Part shown: positions 44,591 to 55,081 of the stretch, piece by piece | Layout: the number at the start of each line of letters is the position of its first letter | How positions within the stretch are numbered: position 1 is the first letter of the stretch | Source: Paenibacillus cookii | GTDB taxonomy: Bacteria > Bacillota > Bacilli > Paenibacillales > Paenibacillaceae | Direction: 5' to 3' | Assembly: GCF_018333375.1 (NCBI RefSeq) | Contig: NZ_BORW01000012.1 | Location: 1-64,000, forward strand | Length of the DNA stretch: 64,000 nt | Notes under the pieces: model-generated | What the model saw: only the letters and a program-made list of their open reading frames with translations | Told to the model about the DNA's origin: nothing | The model's database searches: none | Position numbers and translations under genes: made by a program

Positions 44591-45564
44591 GCTACAAGGT
44601 GATTTTGCAGAACAAATACGATTTGACTCCGCTGGTGGAGGCTATCAATCTGCGCGACTCGCTTGAGCAGGTTGCGTACCAGGGGACGGTTAATCTGGTG
44701 GTTACGCCGGATATGCCGCCGATCTCGCCGGGCATGTCCATTCGGATCAGCGGCGTTCCTTACGGCAAAACGAATTACGTGCCGCTGTTGAATCCCGGCG
44801 TTGTTTGGGAAGTGGAGACCTCGAACAATGGAATCAAACGGATGACGCTGACCATTTATGACCGCACGATCTACTTGGACAAGTCCGAGGATGAATACTT
44901 GTTTCCGGCGAAACAGACAGCATCCCAACGTTTCAAAAAATACGCTTCCGATTGGAATTTAAAAATCGCAAAGCTGCCGGATACCAAAAAAGAGCTCGGA
45001 CGTTCCGTCTACCGGACGCAGTCCATCTATGCCAGCATGTTCGCCGACCTCAGGGAGACGGCCAAAGCCGGCGGAAAGCTGTATCATCCGCGGATGATTT
45101 CATCCGGGCTTGAGCTGTATGAGCTTGGGACCAACCCGGAGGTATACATTCTTGAACATGTTACGGATACGACCCAATCCCGGACGTTGGAGGGAGCGGC
45201 TACCCAGGTGAAGGTACTTGCAACGACAGCCAGCGAGTCCGGGAAAGAGGTCCCGTCCAAAGTGATGGCGATCGCCAAGAAGGACATCGACAAATATGGC
45301 CAGCTCCAGGCGATTATCCAGGACGATGAAGTCAAGTCGCAAGCAGCGGCGAAAGAGTTGGCCAAAAGCAAACTGCGCGGAATCTCGCAGACGATTTCCG
45401 TCAATGCGACCGACATCAACACGATCCGTGCCGGGGACGCAGTTTTGCTGGGCAGCATGAGGCTCATCGTCATTTCGGTCAGCAGGGAATTGGGGAATCC
45501 CGGAAGCATGTCGCTGGAACTGGGCACCTATGACGATGTGAAAAGGAGGTTTTACCTTGAATAA
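44587..45564 (+). CDS. xkdQ: Baseplate hub protein XkdQ
   Basis: A 325-residue gpD/gp27-like hub protein that forms the base of the tube. The XkdQ start (MSYKVILQNKYDLTPLVEAI) and beta-rich core are recognisable. It overlaps its neighbours on both sides by 4 and 8 bases, so translation is coupled. Confidence 0.9.
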   Translation: MSYKVILQNKYDLTPLVEAINLRDSLEQVAYQGTVNLVVTPDMPPISPGMSIRISGVPYGKTNYVPLLNPGVVWEVETSNNGIKRMTLTIYDRTIYLDKSEDEYLFPAKQTASQRFKKYASDWNLKIAKLPDTKKELGRSVYRTQSIYASMFADLRETAKAGGKLYHPRMISSGLELYELGTNPEVYILEHVTDTTQSRTLEGAATQVKVLATTASESGKEVPSKVMAIAKKDIDKYGQLQAIIQDDEVKSQAAAKELAKSKLRGISQTISVNATDINTIRAGDAVLLGSMRLIVISVSRELGNPGSMSLELGTYDDVKRRFYLE

Positions 45565-45952
45565 AGATCCATACGGACAGCTGGCGTCGGCGCTTTATTC
45601 TTCCGTCGGCAAGCATACGAGGCAGGCGCTTGGCGGCGTAGGAGCCGTTCTTGGTACGATTACCGGAACCGGTCTGAAGCTTGACGATTTTAAACACGAG
45701 TTTCAAGACTATTTGGTTGCCGAGCTGCCTGGATTGCTTTCAGTTCCGAGTCATATGGAGACAGGAACTATGATGCAGTCTGGACAACTGAATTGGGAAA
45801 ACAAGCAGACGTCATTTAATTTTGATGAAACCGAAATCGAAGATGCTCGTCTTAGCTTGGCCTTAAAGCCTGGGGATCGTGTGCTGGCGGTTCGGGTGAA
45901 TGGTGGGAATGATGTGGTGGTTGTATGCAAGGTGGTGAGCGGGCATGGCTAA
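45557..45952 (+). CDS. xkdR: XkdR-like protein (DUF2577)
   Basis: A 131-residue tail protein; DUF2577/XkdR members sit between hub and wedge genes. The C-terminal half (ARLSLALKPGDRVLAVRVNG) is an OB-like segment. Start is TTG 45557 with AAGGAGG upstream. The exact role in the baseplate is not known. Confidence 0.85.
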   Translation: MNKDPYGQLASALYSSVGKHTRQALGGVGAVLGTITGTGLKLDDFKHEFQDYLVAELPGLLSVPSHMETGTMMQSGQLNWENKQTSFNFDETEIEDARLSLALKPGDRVLAVRVNGGNDVVVVCKVVSGHG

Positions 45953-46400
45953 TTTGTTTCCGGAGACGGAGGACATGGTCTGGGAGGATGCGACAGAGCT
46001 GGAGACGTATGAAGGAAGCGGGGCCGTGTTCGGCCGCAGCTGGAAGTTCGATTTTGACGCAGGCGAATTTGTCATGTCGCCGACCCGTAAAATGGCCTTG
46101 GCCGATGAAAAAGAGGCTTGGGTGCTCTGGTGCGAAAAAGCGATCCGAACGCCGCGTTACCGCCACCTCATCTATTCCCGGGATTATGGCAGCGAGCTGG
46201 AGGAATTGATCGGCAGCGGCAACCGGGCGATTCAGGAAAGCGAAATCCGGCGTATGGTCTCCGAAACGCTGCTCGCGGATGCGCGGACGCAAAACGTGGA
46301 TCAGTTTGTTTTCGAATGGGAAGGGGAAAGCTGTCGTTTCGCCTGCCGGATTACGAATATCCGCGATGAAGAAGCCGTATTGGAAGGGAGTGTGGGATAA
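45945..46400 (+). CDS. xkdS: Baseplate wedge protein XkdS (DUF2634)
   Basis: A 151-residue gp25-like wedge protein. The core IRTPRYRHLIYSRDYGSELE and RRMVSETLLADARTQNVDQF is typical of the family. Overlaps xkdR by 8 bases and xkdT by one base. Confidence 0.9.
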   Translation: MANLFPETEDMVWEDATELETYEGSGAVFGRSWKFDFDAGEFVMSPTRKMALADEKEAWVLWCEKAIRTPRYRHLIYSRDYGSELEELIGSGNRAIQESEIRRMVSETLLADARTQNVDQFVFEWEGESCRFACRITNIRDEEAVLEGSVG

Positions 46401-47554
46401 TGGCGGATTTGCCGCTTTATTTGCAAGATCAAACCGAAGACGAAATCATGCAGCGCATGCTGAGCCGGGTGCCCGCGGATATCGATAAATCCGAGGGCTC
46501 TTTTATTTGGGACGCGCAGGCGCCCGTGGCGTTTATGCTGTCCGAAGCGGCGATTTGGGCGCAGGAGTTGTTAAGAAGAGGATTTGCTAGTACGGCAGCG
46601 AGTGACAGCGATGATACCCGTTCCGTCGAATTAGATTTACGGACGGCCGAGCACGGTATTGCGAGACGTGAGGCGGTTGCCGCATCGGGCATCGTTTTAT
46701 TTACCGGGAAACCGGGTACGCTTGTGCCTGAGGGAACCTTTGTTGCGACTCCCACTGATGAAGTATCGGGAGAGTCCTCGGTCGAATACGTCACGACAAC
46801 AGCCGTCGTGTTGGATGGCTCGGGTGTTGGTACAGCGACAATTCGAGCAGTGGTCCCGGGAAAAAACGGCAATGTGCCTGCTGGCGTTATCAATGTGATG
46901 TCTTCGTCGGTTAGCGGGATTTCATCCGTATCCAATCCTGAGCCTACAAAAAGCGGGGCGGATACGGAATCCGATCAATCTTTATTAGAGCGTTTTTATG
47001 CAAAGATTCGCAGTCAAGGTACAAGCGGTAACAAGGTGCAATACATGCAATGGGCGAATGAAATCGCTGGTGTTGGCGGAGTCGAAGTGGTGCCGCTTTG
47101 GAAAGGACCGGGGACCGTTGGGTTGTATATTTTAGATACGGACAAGCGTGCTGCTAGTCCCGAGATCATTGATGCAGTCCAAAACCATATCGATCCGACC
47201 CAGGATGGGCAGGGAGAAGGATTGGCCCCGGCGGGGCCCGTCGTGACTGTTTTACCTGCGGAGGAGGTTCCCATTAGTATTTCGGTTAAAGTTCAGCGTA
47301 CGCAGGAAAAGCCTTCAACCTTGGAGGAGATCAGGGAGTTGATAGCAGACGGGGTAAAAGCCTACTTGCAGCAAATTGCTTTTAATCGAAAAGATCCATT
47401 GGTACGTTATACGCGGATTGCTGCCGTTCTGCTCGATATACCGATTATCGTTGATTACTCGGATTTGACAATCAACGGCAATTCCGAACAGCAAAACATA
47501 GAAATCGGCTCAGGCCAAGTGGCTGTATTGGGGACGGTGAACGTAAGTGAATAA
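46400..47554 (+). CDS. xkdT: Baseplate J/gp47 family protein
   Basis: A 384-residue baseplate wedge protein of the J/gp47 family. The N-terminal block DKSEGSFIWDAQAPVAF and the central LLERFYAKIRSQGTSGNKVQ, WANEIAGVGGVEVVPLWKGP are diagnostic. It connects the hub to fibre-bearing proteins. Confidence 0.94.
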   Translation: MADLPLYLQDQTEDEIMQRMLSRVPADIDKSEGSFIWDAQAPVAFMLSEAAIWAQELLRRGFASTAASDSDDTRSVELDLRTAEHGIARREAVAASGIVLFTGKPGTLVPEGTFVATPTDEVSGESSVEYVTTTAVVLDGSGVGTATIRAVVPGKNGNVPAGVINVMSSSVSGISSVSNPEPTKSGADTESDQSLLERFYAKIRSQGTSGNKVQYMQWANEIAGVGGVEVVPLWKGPGTVGLYILDTDKRAASPEIIDAVQNHIDPTQDGQGEGLAPAGPVVTVLPAEEVPISISVKVQRTQEKPSTLEEIRELIADGVKAYLQQIAFNRKDPLVRYTRIAAVLLDIPIIVDYSDLTINGNSEQQNIEIGSGQVAVLGTVNVSE

Positions 47555-48128
47555 ATGGGAAATAGACAGCTTGCGAGGACGCGAGCTGTTTTCTTATCTA
47601 CCTTCGTATTACGAAAACTCTCGTGTCATGCAGTACGACATGAATGCCAAGGGCAGCGAGATGGACTTGCTATATCAGGCGTTGGATTCGGCAGCCGCTC
47701 AATTTTTTGTACGTACGGCTACATGGGGACTGAGCCGTTGGGAATTTGAGCTTGGTATCCCTACCGATCTGACTAAGCCGCTAGACCAACGTCGTGCCGT
47801 TGTCGAATCGAAACTGCGTGGAGCAGGAAAGTTCTCTGGTTCACAGGTGAAGAGCGTAGCGGAAGCTTATGATGGCGGAAGCGTAGAAGTGACCTTTCAT
47901 CCGGTGGAATGGAGGTTTACTGTAAAATTCATCGATACAATCGGCATTCCACCGAATTTAGAGGACTTAAAGGCGGCAATCGAGGAAATCAAGCCTGCGC
48001 ATATAGATGTAGATTATGTATTCCGCTATTACACGTACAGGGAACTGAAATTGACGGGAAAAACTTATGAGCAGGTCCTTTCAACAGGAAAAACGTATAG
48101 TGAAATCTATAATCGGGGGTTGATGTAA
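47547..48128 (+). CDS. xkdU: Tail protein I-like XkdU (DUF2313)
   Basis: A 193-residue wedge or fibre-joining protein of the YmfQ/DUF2313 group. Conserved blocks: RGRELFSYLPSYYENSRVMQ and LSRWEFELGI, KSKLRGAGKFSG-like. GTG 47547 overlaps the xkdT end. The C-terminal TGKTYEQVLSTGKTY is a local repeat, perhaps for docking the fibre. From about this gene on the sequence is more AT-rich than upstream. Confidence 0.88.
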   Translation: MNKWEIDSLRGRELFSYLPSYYENSRVMQYDMNAKGSEMDLLYQALDSAAAQFFVRTATWGLSRWEFELGIPTDLTKPLDQRRAVVESKLRGAGKFSGSQVKSVAEAYDGGSVEVTFHPVEWRFTVKFIDTIGIPPNLEDLKAAIEEIKPAHIDVDYVFRYYTYRELKLTGKTYEQVLSTGKTYSEIYNRGLM

Positions 48129-48130
48129 AG

Positions 48131-49135
48131 ATGGCGCAAACGACAAATCTAGGGTTGCCGCTCATTGAGGAATCAATGACAGCCGATGTAGTTCGGGATT
48201 TTAATTCGCTTGCTCAGGAAATTGACAACAAAGTTATGCCGAAGGATATTGAGACTCTTAGCGTCTCTCAAATTAGTGTTTCTGACGGTGTTCGAAGCCT
48301 TAATCTGGGTTCGGTTGCGAATGAGATTCGGTTCGGAACCTCTACCAACCATGATATTAGTCTCATAACCAAAAGCTTAGAGCGTGGTCGGATCACCGCT
48401 GCGGGTTCTCTCGTTTGGCAGGACCGCATTTTGACCGGACGTGCAGGGATGCAAATCGGCCAAGACGCGTCTGCGGCGAAAAACTTTCATTTTGTTTCTG
48501 ACGATGTTGGAGCAAGGACTGCTTTTCGGGTTTATAACGGAGTTTATGGTTCGGGTATACGTATGTTGGGGATTGACACAGCAGGCAACGTTACGATTGG
48601 AGCGCAGGGAGATGCACTCAACGACGAGGGATGGTCTAAGGTTGTTGATATATATAAAACCGGGAATCTCAACCTAACCATCCGAACCGATACATCTCGA
48701 GGAGTCATCGCAGTTCATGACTCAGGGTTCTATGGATCTAGCGCAGGCATGATTCTAGGAACTGTAACAAATCAGGAGCTTTCATTTGTAGTAAATAAAA
48801 TCCGCCGAGCGGTTATTGGCACTGACGGATCTTTTACGGTTACGACGGGGGCGCTGGGAGTGTCCACTTCTCAAGACGCCATGACAACGTTAAGTGCAGG
48901 AAATATACCCGGAAACGGCTGGCGCATTAAGCAGATTATTAATAGTTATAACGATGGTTATGGAGGGGCAGGTCTTATATTCCGGGCAATTAGACCGACA
49001 GATGGGGCTTTTATGGATATTAAGATTAATTATCAAAAAGGCGGCGGCGACGTCATGACAGAAAGTCATGTAGTCAAATCCACATCTGCTCCGTCCGGCG
49101 GCTTCGACGGCCAAATCTGGCTTCAATACACATAA
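48131..49135 (+). CDS. Tail fibre protein
   Basis: A 334-residue protein starting AQTTNLGLPLIEESMTADVV, the common opening of fibres that dock on the XkdU/wedge. The rest is Gly/Thr/Asn-rich and beta-rich, as in trimeric fibres, and ends in GGFDGQIWLQYT. It probably carries or forms receptor-binding structures. No enzyme motif is seen. Codon use is more AT-rich than in the sheath gene. Confidence 0.75.
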   Translation: MAQTTNLGLPLIEESMTADVVRDFNSLAQEIDNKVMPKDIETLSVSQISVSDGVRSLNLGSVANEIRFGTSTNHDISLITKSLERGRITAAGSLVWQDRILTGRAGMQIGQDASAAKNFHFVSDDVGARTAFRVYNGVYGSGIRMLGIDTAGNVTIGAQGDALNDEGWSKVVDIYKTGNLNLTIRTDTSRGVIAVHDSGFYGSSAGMILGTVTNQELSFVVNKIRRAVIGTDGSFTVTTGALGVSTSQDAMTTLSAGNIPGNGWRIKQIINSYNDGYGGAGLIFRAIRPTDGAFMDIKINYQKGGGDVMTESHVVKSTSAPSGGFDGQIWLQYT

Positions 49136-49155
49136 AGGAAGGGAGGCAAAAGTCT

Positions 49156-50133
49156 ATGTCCTTAAATGTTAATGTCAGTGGAGCCTGGAAAAATGCTTCA
49201 GCGGTTCATACACGCGTTAATGGTACATGGCGCAAAGTTACCCAGGTATGGGTACGCGTTAACGGAAGCTGGAAACAGGTTTGGTCTGGTAGTGGGTTTA
49301 GAGTTGTAGCAAACCTAAATGGCCCTCGTATATGGCATTACACTGAAGCGGTTAACGGATATGTGTATGTCATCGGGGGATACTCGAGTGTAATCGAACC
49401 AGGAAAAGAGAATATAACCACGGAACGCTATGATCCGAACACGAATACATGGGCTTACATGGCAAATAACCCATATCGTAAGGTCAATGGTTGTTCCTTT
49501 GTTATCGATAACAAGATATATGTTCAAGGCGGAAATGGACAGTACTACCAAGGCGTTATATATAATCCTGCAACGAACACCTACGGGGAATATAAACAGA
49601 CAAGGGCAGGGGAATCGCAATTTTCCGGTGCAATTAACGGTTATGGATATACCGCTGGGGGATTGGACGGCTCCATTTACAATAATACGTACCAATATAA
49701 TCCGACGACAAATACGTCAACACTTATGGCACCAATGCCTACGGCACTTGCATATGGAGCGTCTGCTGCAGTTTTTAACAGCCTATTTACATTCGGAGGC
49801 ATGGACATTAACGGCAACTGGACAAACCTCGTTTATCAATATACGCCGAGCAATAATACCTGGACTCAAAAGGCATCGGCTCCGTCGGCCGATCAGCGTC
49901 CATGCGCGTGGTCATTTAATAACAAAATTTATTTATACCGTCTGTGGAACCAACTCGACATATTCGACCCTGCCACGAATACATGGGTAACGTCAGCAGA
50001 CCGTTCTCCGAGTGGTCAGTCCATCTATAGTACAAAAGCGGCCGTTGTCGGTAACAAAGCATATATTCCCGGCGGTGTGAACGCTAATAATGGCTCGTTT
50101 TCAAATCAAACGCTTGAATACACAATGGGATAA
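49156..50133 (+). CDS. Kelch-repeat beta-propeller protein
   Basis: A 325-residue protein. Residues 1-46 hold two short related units (RVNGTWRKVTQVW, RVNGSWKQVW). From about 55 on come five to six Kelch blades, each with GG followed by Y-x-P-x-TNTW (for example YDPNTNTWAYM, YTPSNNTWTQK, FDPATNTWVTS). A Kelch propeller in a tail operon is likely a binding head. It has no signal peptide, which fits assembly onto the particle in the cytoplasm. Confidence 0.8.
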   Translation: MSLNVNVSGAWKNASAVHTRVNGTWRKVTQVWVRVNGSWKQVWSGSGFRVVANLNGPRIWHYTEAVNGYVYVIGGYSSVIEPGKENITTERYDPNTNTWAYMANNPYRKVNGCSFVIDNKIYVQGGNGQYYQGVIYNPATNTYGEYKQTRAGESQFSGAINGYGYTAGGLDGSIYNNTYQYNPTTNTSTLMAPMPTALAYGASAAVFNSLFTFGGMDINGNWTNLVYQYTPSNNTWTQKASAPSADQRPCAWSFNNKIYLYRLWNQLDIFDPATNTWVTSADRSPSGQSIYSTKAAVVGNKAYIPGGVNANNGSFSNQTLEYTMG

Positions 50134-50145
50134 GGAGGCTTATGC

Positions 50146-50595
50146 ATGGATTACAAAGGAAGGGAATTGAACTGCACTGAAGAAGAACTGAAAAACTTTA
50201 TCGATGGATTGAACGTTATGTTTAAAGTTTATAAATTTAGCGATAAATTTAATGGCCAGAACATTCAGAACCCTACGGAACTTGAAAATGCCCGCTACTA
50301 CGTTTTACAGGTTGGGGATCGGACATTCCTACAACCTCATGCTCCATTCGAAGCGGGGATCGTACCGATAACGGATGAAAACGCACATGATTATATCGAA
50401 AGACATGCGGAAATGCTGACTGACGAAGCCGTGTACGAAAAATTTGCGGTGAGGCCTGAGGATGCCCTTAAAGTTCTGGAACGAAAAAATGCTGAGCTCC
50501 AGGCCCTTGCCGACGATCTGAAACAGCGGAACGCTGCGATGCAGGATGACCAATTATTTATTCTTGAAGCGCTCGCCAATCAGAGCCTTATCTAA
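50146..50595 (+). CDS. Hypothetical protein with C-terminal coiled coil
   Basis: A 149-residue protein; the N-terminal half is mixed alpha/beta, and the C-terminal stretch (about 108-147, LKVLERKNAELQALADDLKQ) has heptad spacing. No family recognised. It lies right after the Kelch gene with AAGGAGG upstream, so it may be a chaperone or attachment factor for the fibre or Kelch protein. Confidence 0.6.
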   Translation: MDYKGRELNCTEEELKNFIDGLNVMFKVYKFSDKFNGQNIQNPTELENARYYVLQVGDRTFLQPHAPFEAGIVPITDENAHDYIERHAEMLTDEAVYEKFAVRPEDALKVLERKNAELQALADDLKQRNAAMQDDQLFILEALANQSLI

Positions 50596-50659
50596 TTTTT
50601 AGTTTGTTTAGATGAATATTCAGCTTTAATGCATTCTCAAAAAATAGGAGGGACAACAA

Positions 50660-50902
50660 ATGCTCACAGCAAAACAACGAATGGTAAGAGGATACGGTTT
50701 TGCTATTTATGAAGATGGAACACGCTCTTTTGCAACCGTAGGCGATAGCTATCACGAGGATATTAAAGCTTATGCAGCCGGTAACTTTCCAATGGAAAAA
50801 CTTGATGCGGCGCTAGCGGCACAGCGAATTACACAAGCTGAATACGACGAAACATTGGCACTTATCGGGACGATTGACGCCGAGGTTTGGTCAGGGATAT
50901 AA
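50660..50902 (+). CDS. Hypothetical tail-operon protein, 80 residues
   Basis: Small soluble protein (QRMVRGYGFAIYEDGTRSFA ... DETLALIGTID) with no recognised family. AGGAGG precedes the ATG by about nine bases. Its position between the fibre genes and holins is where phages often carry short XkdX-type genes. Confidence 0.55.
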   Translation: MLTAKQRMVRGYGFAIYEDGTRSFATVGDSYHEDIKAYAAGNFPMEKLDAALAAQRITQAEYDETLALIGTIDAEVWSGI

Positions 50903-50919
50903 AGGGGGTGTGAAAATAA

Positions 50920-51072
50920 GTGGACAATGAAAAGGATATTCGAAGATTGGCACAATTGCGTTTGCAAGAGATTCATGCCCAAATGTACTTGCTGAGCGAA
51001 GAGGCTAAAGCCATAAGCGGATTCCTCACTTTAAGAGAGGAGGAAGAAAAAAATAAGGAGGAGAGCGGATGA
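50920..51072 (+). CDS. 50-residue coiled-coil protein
   Basis: GTG 50920 has GGGGGTG about nine bases upstream. The product is a single charged amphipathic helix (RRLAQLRLQEIHAQMYLLSE, EEEEKNKEESG). Its stop overlaps the ATG of the BhlA-like gene, so it is coupled to the lysis genes. It may correspond to a hemolysin/XhlA-like helper without the membrane helix. Confidence 0.55.
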   Translation: MDNEKDIRRLAQLRLQEIHAQMYLLSEEAKAISGFLTLREEEEKNKEESG

Positions 51073-51272
51073 CGGAAACGGATTTACTTAAATACTTTTT
51101 GACTCAAGGGCCATTCGCGGCCCTTTTTGTATGGCTCCTTATCTATGTGATGCGGACCAACAAAGAGCGCGAAGGCAGGCTGCAGGACTTATTAGATAAA
51201 TTTTCTGACAAATATGACGTGATCATCGGCGAGCTTAGAGATATCAAGGAACATTTTCCAAGAGATTATTAA
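51069..51272 (+). CDS. BhlA/UviB-like holin
   Basis: A 67-residue protein with one N-terminal membrane helix (about 13-28, GPFAALFVWLLIYVMRTN) and a charged helical tail, the pattern of BhlA/UviB bacteriocin-associated holin-like proteins. It probably helps release particles. AAGGAGGAGAGCGG precedes it. Confidence 0.8.
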   Translation: MTETDLLKYFLTQGPFAALFVWLLIYVMRTNKEREGRLQDLLDKFSDKYDVIIGELRDIKEHFPRDY

Positions 51273-51294
51273 CTAGAACAAGGAGCAGTGTTTT

Positions 51295-51579
51295 ATGGAT
51301 TGGAACACCATCTACAACCTGATCGATGCCAGACTCATGATTGTTATCGCCCTATGCTGGGTTATTGGATACATTCTCAAACGGACTCCACGCTTTCCAG
51401 ACTGGTGCATCGCTTACGTAGTAACATTCGCAGCGGTGCTGCTCACCATCTGGCTGCTTGGTTTCGGACCCGAGTCTATCATCCAAGGCGTGCTTGCTGG
51501 GGCCTTCGCGGTTTATGGGAATCAGCTCGTCAAACAAGCCAGAAAAAAGGGAGACCAGGACAAATCGCTTTGGTTATAG
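51295..51579 (+). CDS. Phage holin
   Basis: A 94-residue protein with three predicted membrane helices (about 14-28, 39-56, 62-78) and a charged C-terminus. It matches holins common in Paenibacillus and Bacillus phages (RTPRFPDWCIAYVVTF ... GAFAVYGNQLVKQ). It should open the membrane so that the lysin reaches the wall. AAGGAG lies before the start. Confidence 0.8.
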   Translation: MDWNTIYNLIDARLMIVIALCWVIGYILKRTPRFPDWCIAYVVTFAAVLLTIWLLGFGPESIIQGVLAGAFAVYGNQLVKQARKKGDQDKSLWL

Positions 51580-51627
51580 CCTTGAATTTTCTTTAATCCC
51601 AACCCGGCAAGGAGGACAGCCAACATC

Positions 51628-52344
51628 ATGGACAAAAATAGTTTTATCACTTCCATCGCCCCCTGCGCCATATCCGACATGCGGCGCTGCGGCATTCCGG
51701 CCTCCCTGACGATCGCCCAGGCCATTCTAGAATCGAATTGGGGGACAAGCGGGCTGACGCGGCAGGCGAACAATTTGTTCGGCATAAAGGGCAAAGGACC
51801 CGCTGGGAGCGTCGAGATGCCTACAACGGAATATGTACAGGGAAAAGCGGTCAAGGTAACGGCAGCGTTTCGGAAGTATAATTCCTGGACGGAGTCGATC
51901 GCGGATCATTCGAACCTGCTTTTGAACGGGACCCGCGATAATCCTGCGCGATACCACGGCGTCCTGCACGCCGATTACAAAAAAGCGGCAGAGGAGGTCT
52001 GGAAAGGCGGTTATGCCACCGATCCCAAATATCCCGCCAAGCTGATCGCCATTATGGAAGAATACAATCTCCCGCAATACGATAACCACGCGAATGCCAA
52101 AGGAGAAGAAGGAATGCAAAACGCAGAGCTTCAGAAGCAGCTTCAAGCCATGACCCAAAGGGTAGAGGATTTGCAAGAAGAAATCTCTCAAATGAAAGCA
52201 AAAGACCAAATGTCCGCCCCGCCGGTCTGGGCAGAGTCGGCACTGCAAAAGGCTTTAGCAGCCGGCATTATAGATACCCCGGATCAGGGGAGTTATGACT
52301 TCTACCGAATGCTTGCCATTTTGCAGCGATTAAAGCTGTTCTAA
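51628..52344 (+). CDS. GH73 glucosaminidase endolysin
   Basis: A 238-residue lysin. Residues 5-150 are a GH73 domain (SLTIAQAILESNWGTSG with the catalytic Glu, NNLFGIKGKGPAG, FRKYNSWTESIADHSNLLL) that cuts peptidoglycan glycan strands. A coiled coil (about 168-195) leads to a short C-terminal domain (APPVWAESALQKALAAGIID ... RLKLF), perhaps for wall binding. It is the last gene of the tail cluster. Confidence 0.9.
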   Translation: MDKNSFITSIAPCAISDMRRCGIPASLTIAQAILESNWGTSGLTRQANNLFGIKGKGPAGSVEMPTTEYVQGKAVKVTAAFRKYNSWTESIADHSNLLLNGTRDNPARYHGVLHADYKKAAEEVWKGGYATDPKYPAKLIAIMEEYNLPQYDNHANAKGEEGMQNAELQKQLQAMTQRVEDLQEEISQMKAKDQMSAPPVWAESALQKALAAGIIDTPDQGSYDFYRMLAILQRLKLF

Positions 52345-54199
<1,855 letters not shown>

Positions 54200-54205
54200 A
54201 AGGAT

Positions 54206-54236
54206 GAGAGGGCCCGCCAAACGGCGGGTCTCTTTT
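54206..54236 (+). terminator. Terminator after glpK
   Basis: GAGAGGGCCCGCC pairs with CGGCGGGTCTC across AAA and is followed by TTTTACTTT. Confidence 0.8.
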
Positions 54237-54513
54237 ACTTTCAGCATCCTGCGATTCCGCAGAAAAGAAGAGGCGCGGGCAGGGCGTGCCTTTCCGCGGG
54301 AAGCCAGGTCTTCGCCATCGGCGCGGCATGTTTGGTTTTTCAGCACTGCTTTGGGCCGTCCGGCCGGAATCGGCATCATTCCATATTTGCCCACGACGCG
54401 GCCCTCTGCCTTTCCGATCCAGGCGGCGGGCCGTTTTTGTGCGGAAATAAACCCCGATTTGCTGGGGATTTACCATCCCTTCTTTCCGGAACATGAACAT
54501 TTTTCCGAAATTT
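54237..54513. other. Intergenic stretch before the ECF sigma gene
   Basis: About 280 bases with no frame I can support on either strand and no clear structured element. Confidence 0.4.
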
Positions 54514-54540
54514 TGTAACTATTCCCCTGTTTGAAACGTG
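54514..54540 (+). promoter_or_regulatory. ECF-type promoter, possible autoregulation
   Basis: TGTAAC (54514-54519), 17-base spacer, CGTG (54537-54540). This resembles the TGAAAC-N16/17-CGTC promoters of SigM/SigW/SigX-type factors, 20 bases before the sigma gene start. Confidence 0.5.
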
Positions 54541-54559
54541 TTTAGATTGAGGGGATGAA

Positions 54560-55081
54560 ATGGCCAAACGCAGCACGCTCGAAAGCGTATATCGAACTTA
54601 TATGCCGGACGTTTACCGATATTTGCGTTCCCTTTGCGGGGACGATGCGACAGCGGAAGACTTGGTGCAGGAGACGTTTTACCGCGCTTATTTGCACCTC
54701 GAAAATTATAGGGATGAGCAGGTCAAACCTTGGCTTTTCCGCGTCGCCTACCATGCGTTGATCGACCTGAAGCGCAAAGAGAGCCGGAGCATCGCGTCTG
54801 CGGACGAGTGGTTTCATCGCTTGCCGGACGACGACGGGAATGGGCCGGAATCGGTGCTTTTGCGCAAAGAGGGGCATGACCGGCTGTTGGCATGGATTGG
54901 GGGGCTGCCGGAGATGCAGAAGCAAGCGGTGGTCCTGGTGGATCTGCATCAATTTTCGTACCAAGAGGGCGCGGAGGTCATGGGCATCACGTTGTCCCAT
55001 TTTAAGGTCGTGCTGTTTCGGGCGCGGCAGCAACTGAGGAAGATCCGGGAAAAGGAGGAGCGGGATGAGCGACGATTTTAA
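54560..55081 (+). CDS. SigM-like ECF sigma factor
   Basis: A 173-residue ECF sigma factor with region 2 (DDATAEDLVQETFYRAYLHL, WLFRVAYHALIDLKRKESR) and region 4 (GLPEMQKQAVVLVDLHQFSY, ITLSHFKVVLFRARQQLRKI). It overlaps its anti-sigma gene by 17 bases, the usual pairing. The partner type suggests a SigM-like envelope stress factor. GAGGGG lies six bases before the ATG. Confidence 0.88.
   Translation: MAKRSTLESVYRTYMPDVYRYLRSLCGDDATAEDLVQETFYRAYLHLENYRDEQVKPWLFRVAYHALIDLKRKESRSIASADEWFHRLPDDDGNGPESVLLRKEGHDRLLAWIGGLPEMQKQAVVLVDLHQFSYQEGAEVMGITLSHFKVVLFRARQQLRKIREKEERDERRF

Noticed and set aside
35151-52344. Intact temperate prophage
   Set aside because: No integrase, replication, terminase, portal or capsid genes and no attachment repeats seen at the edges.
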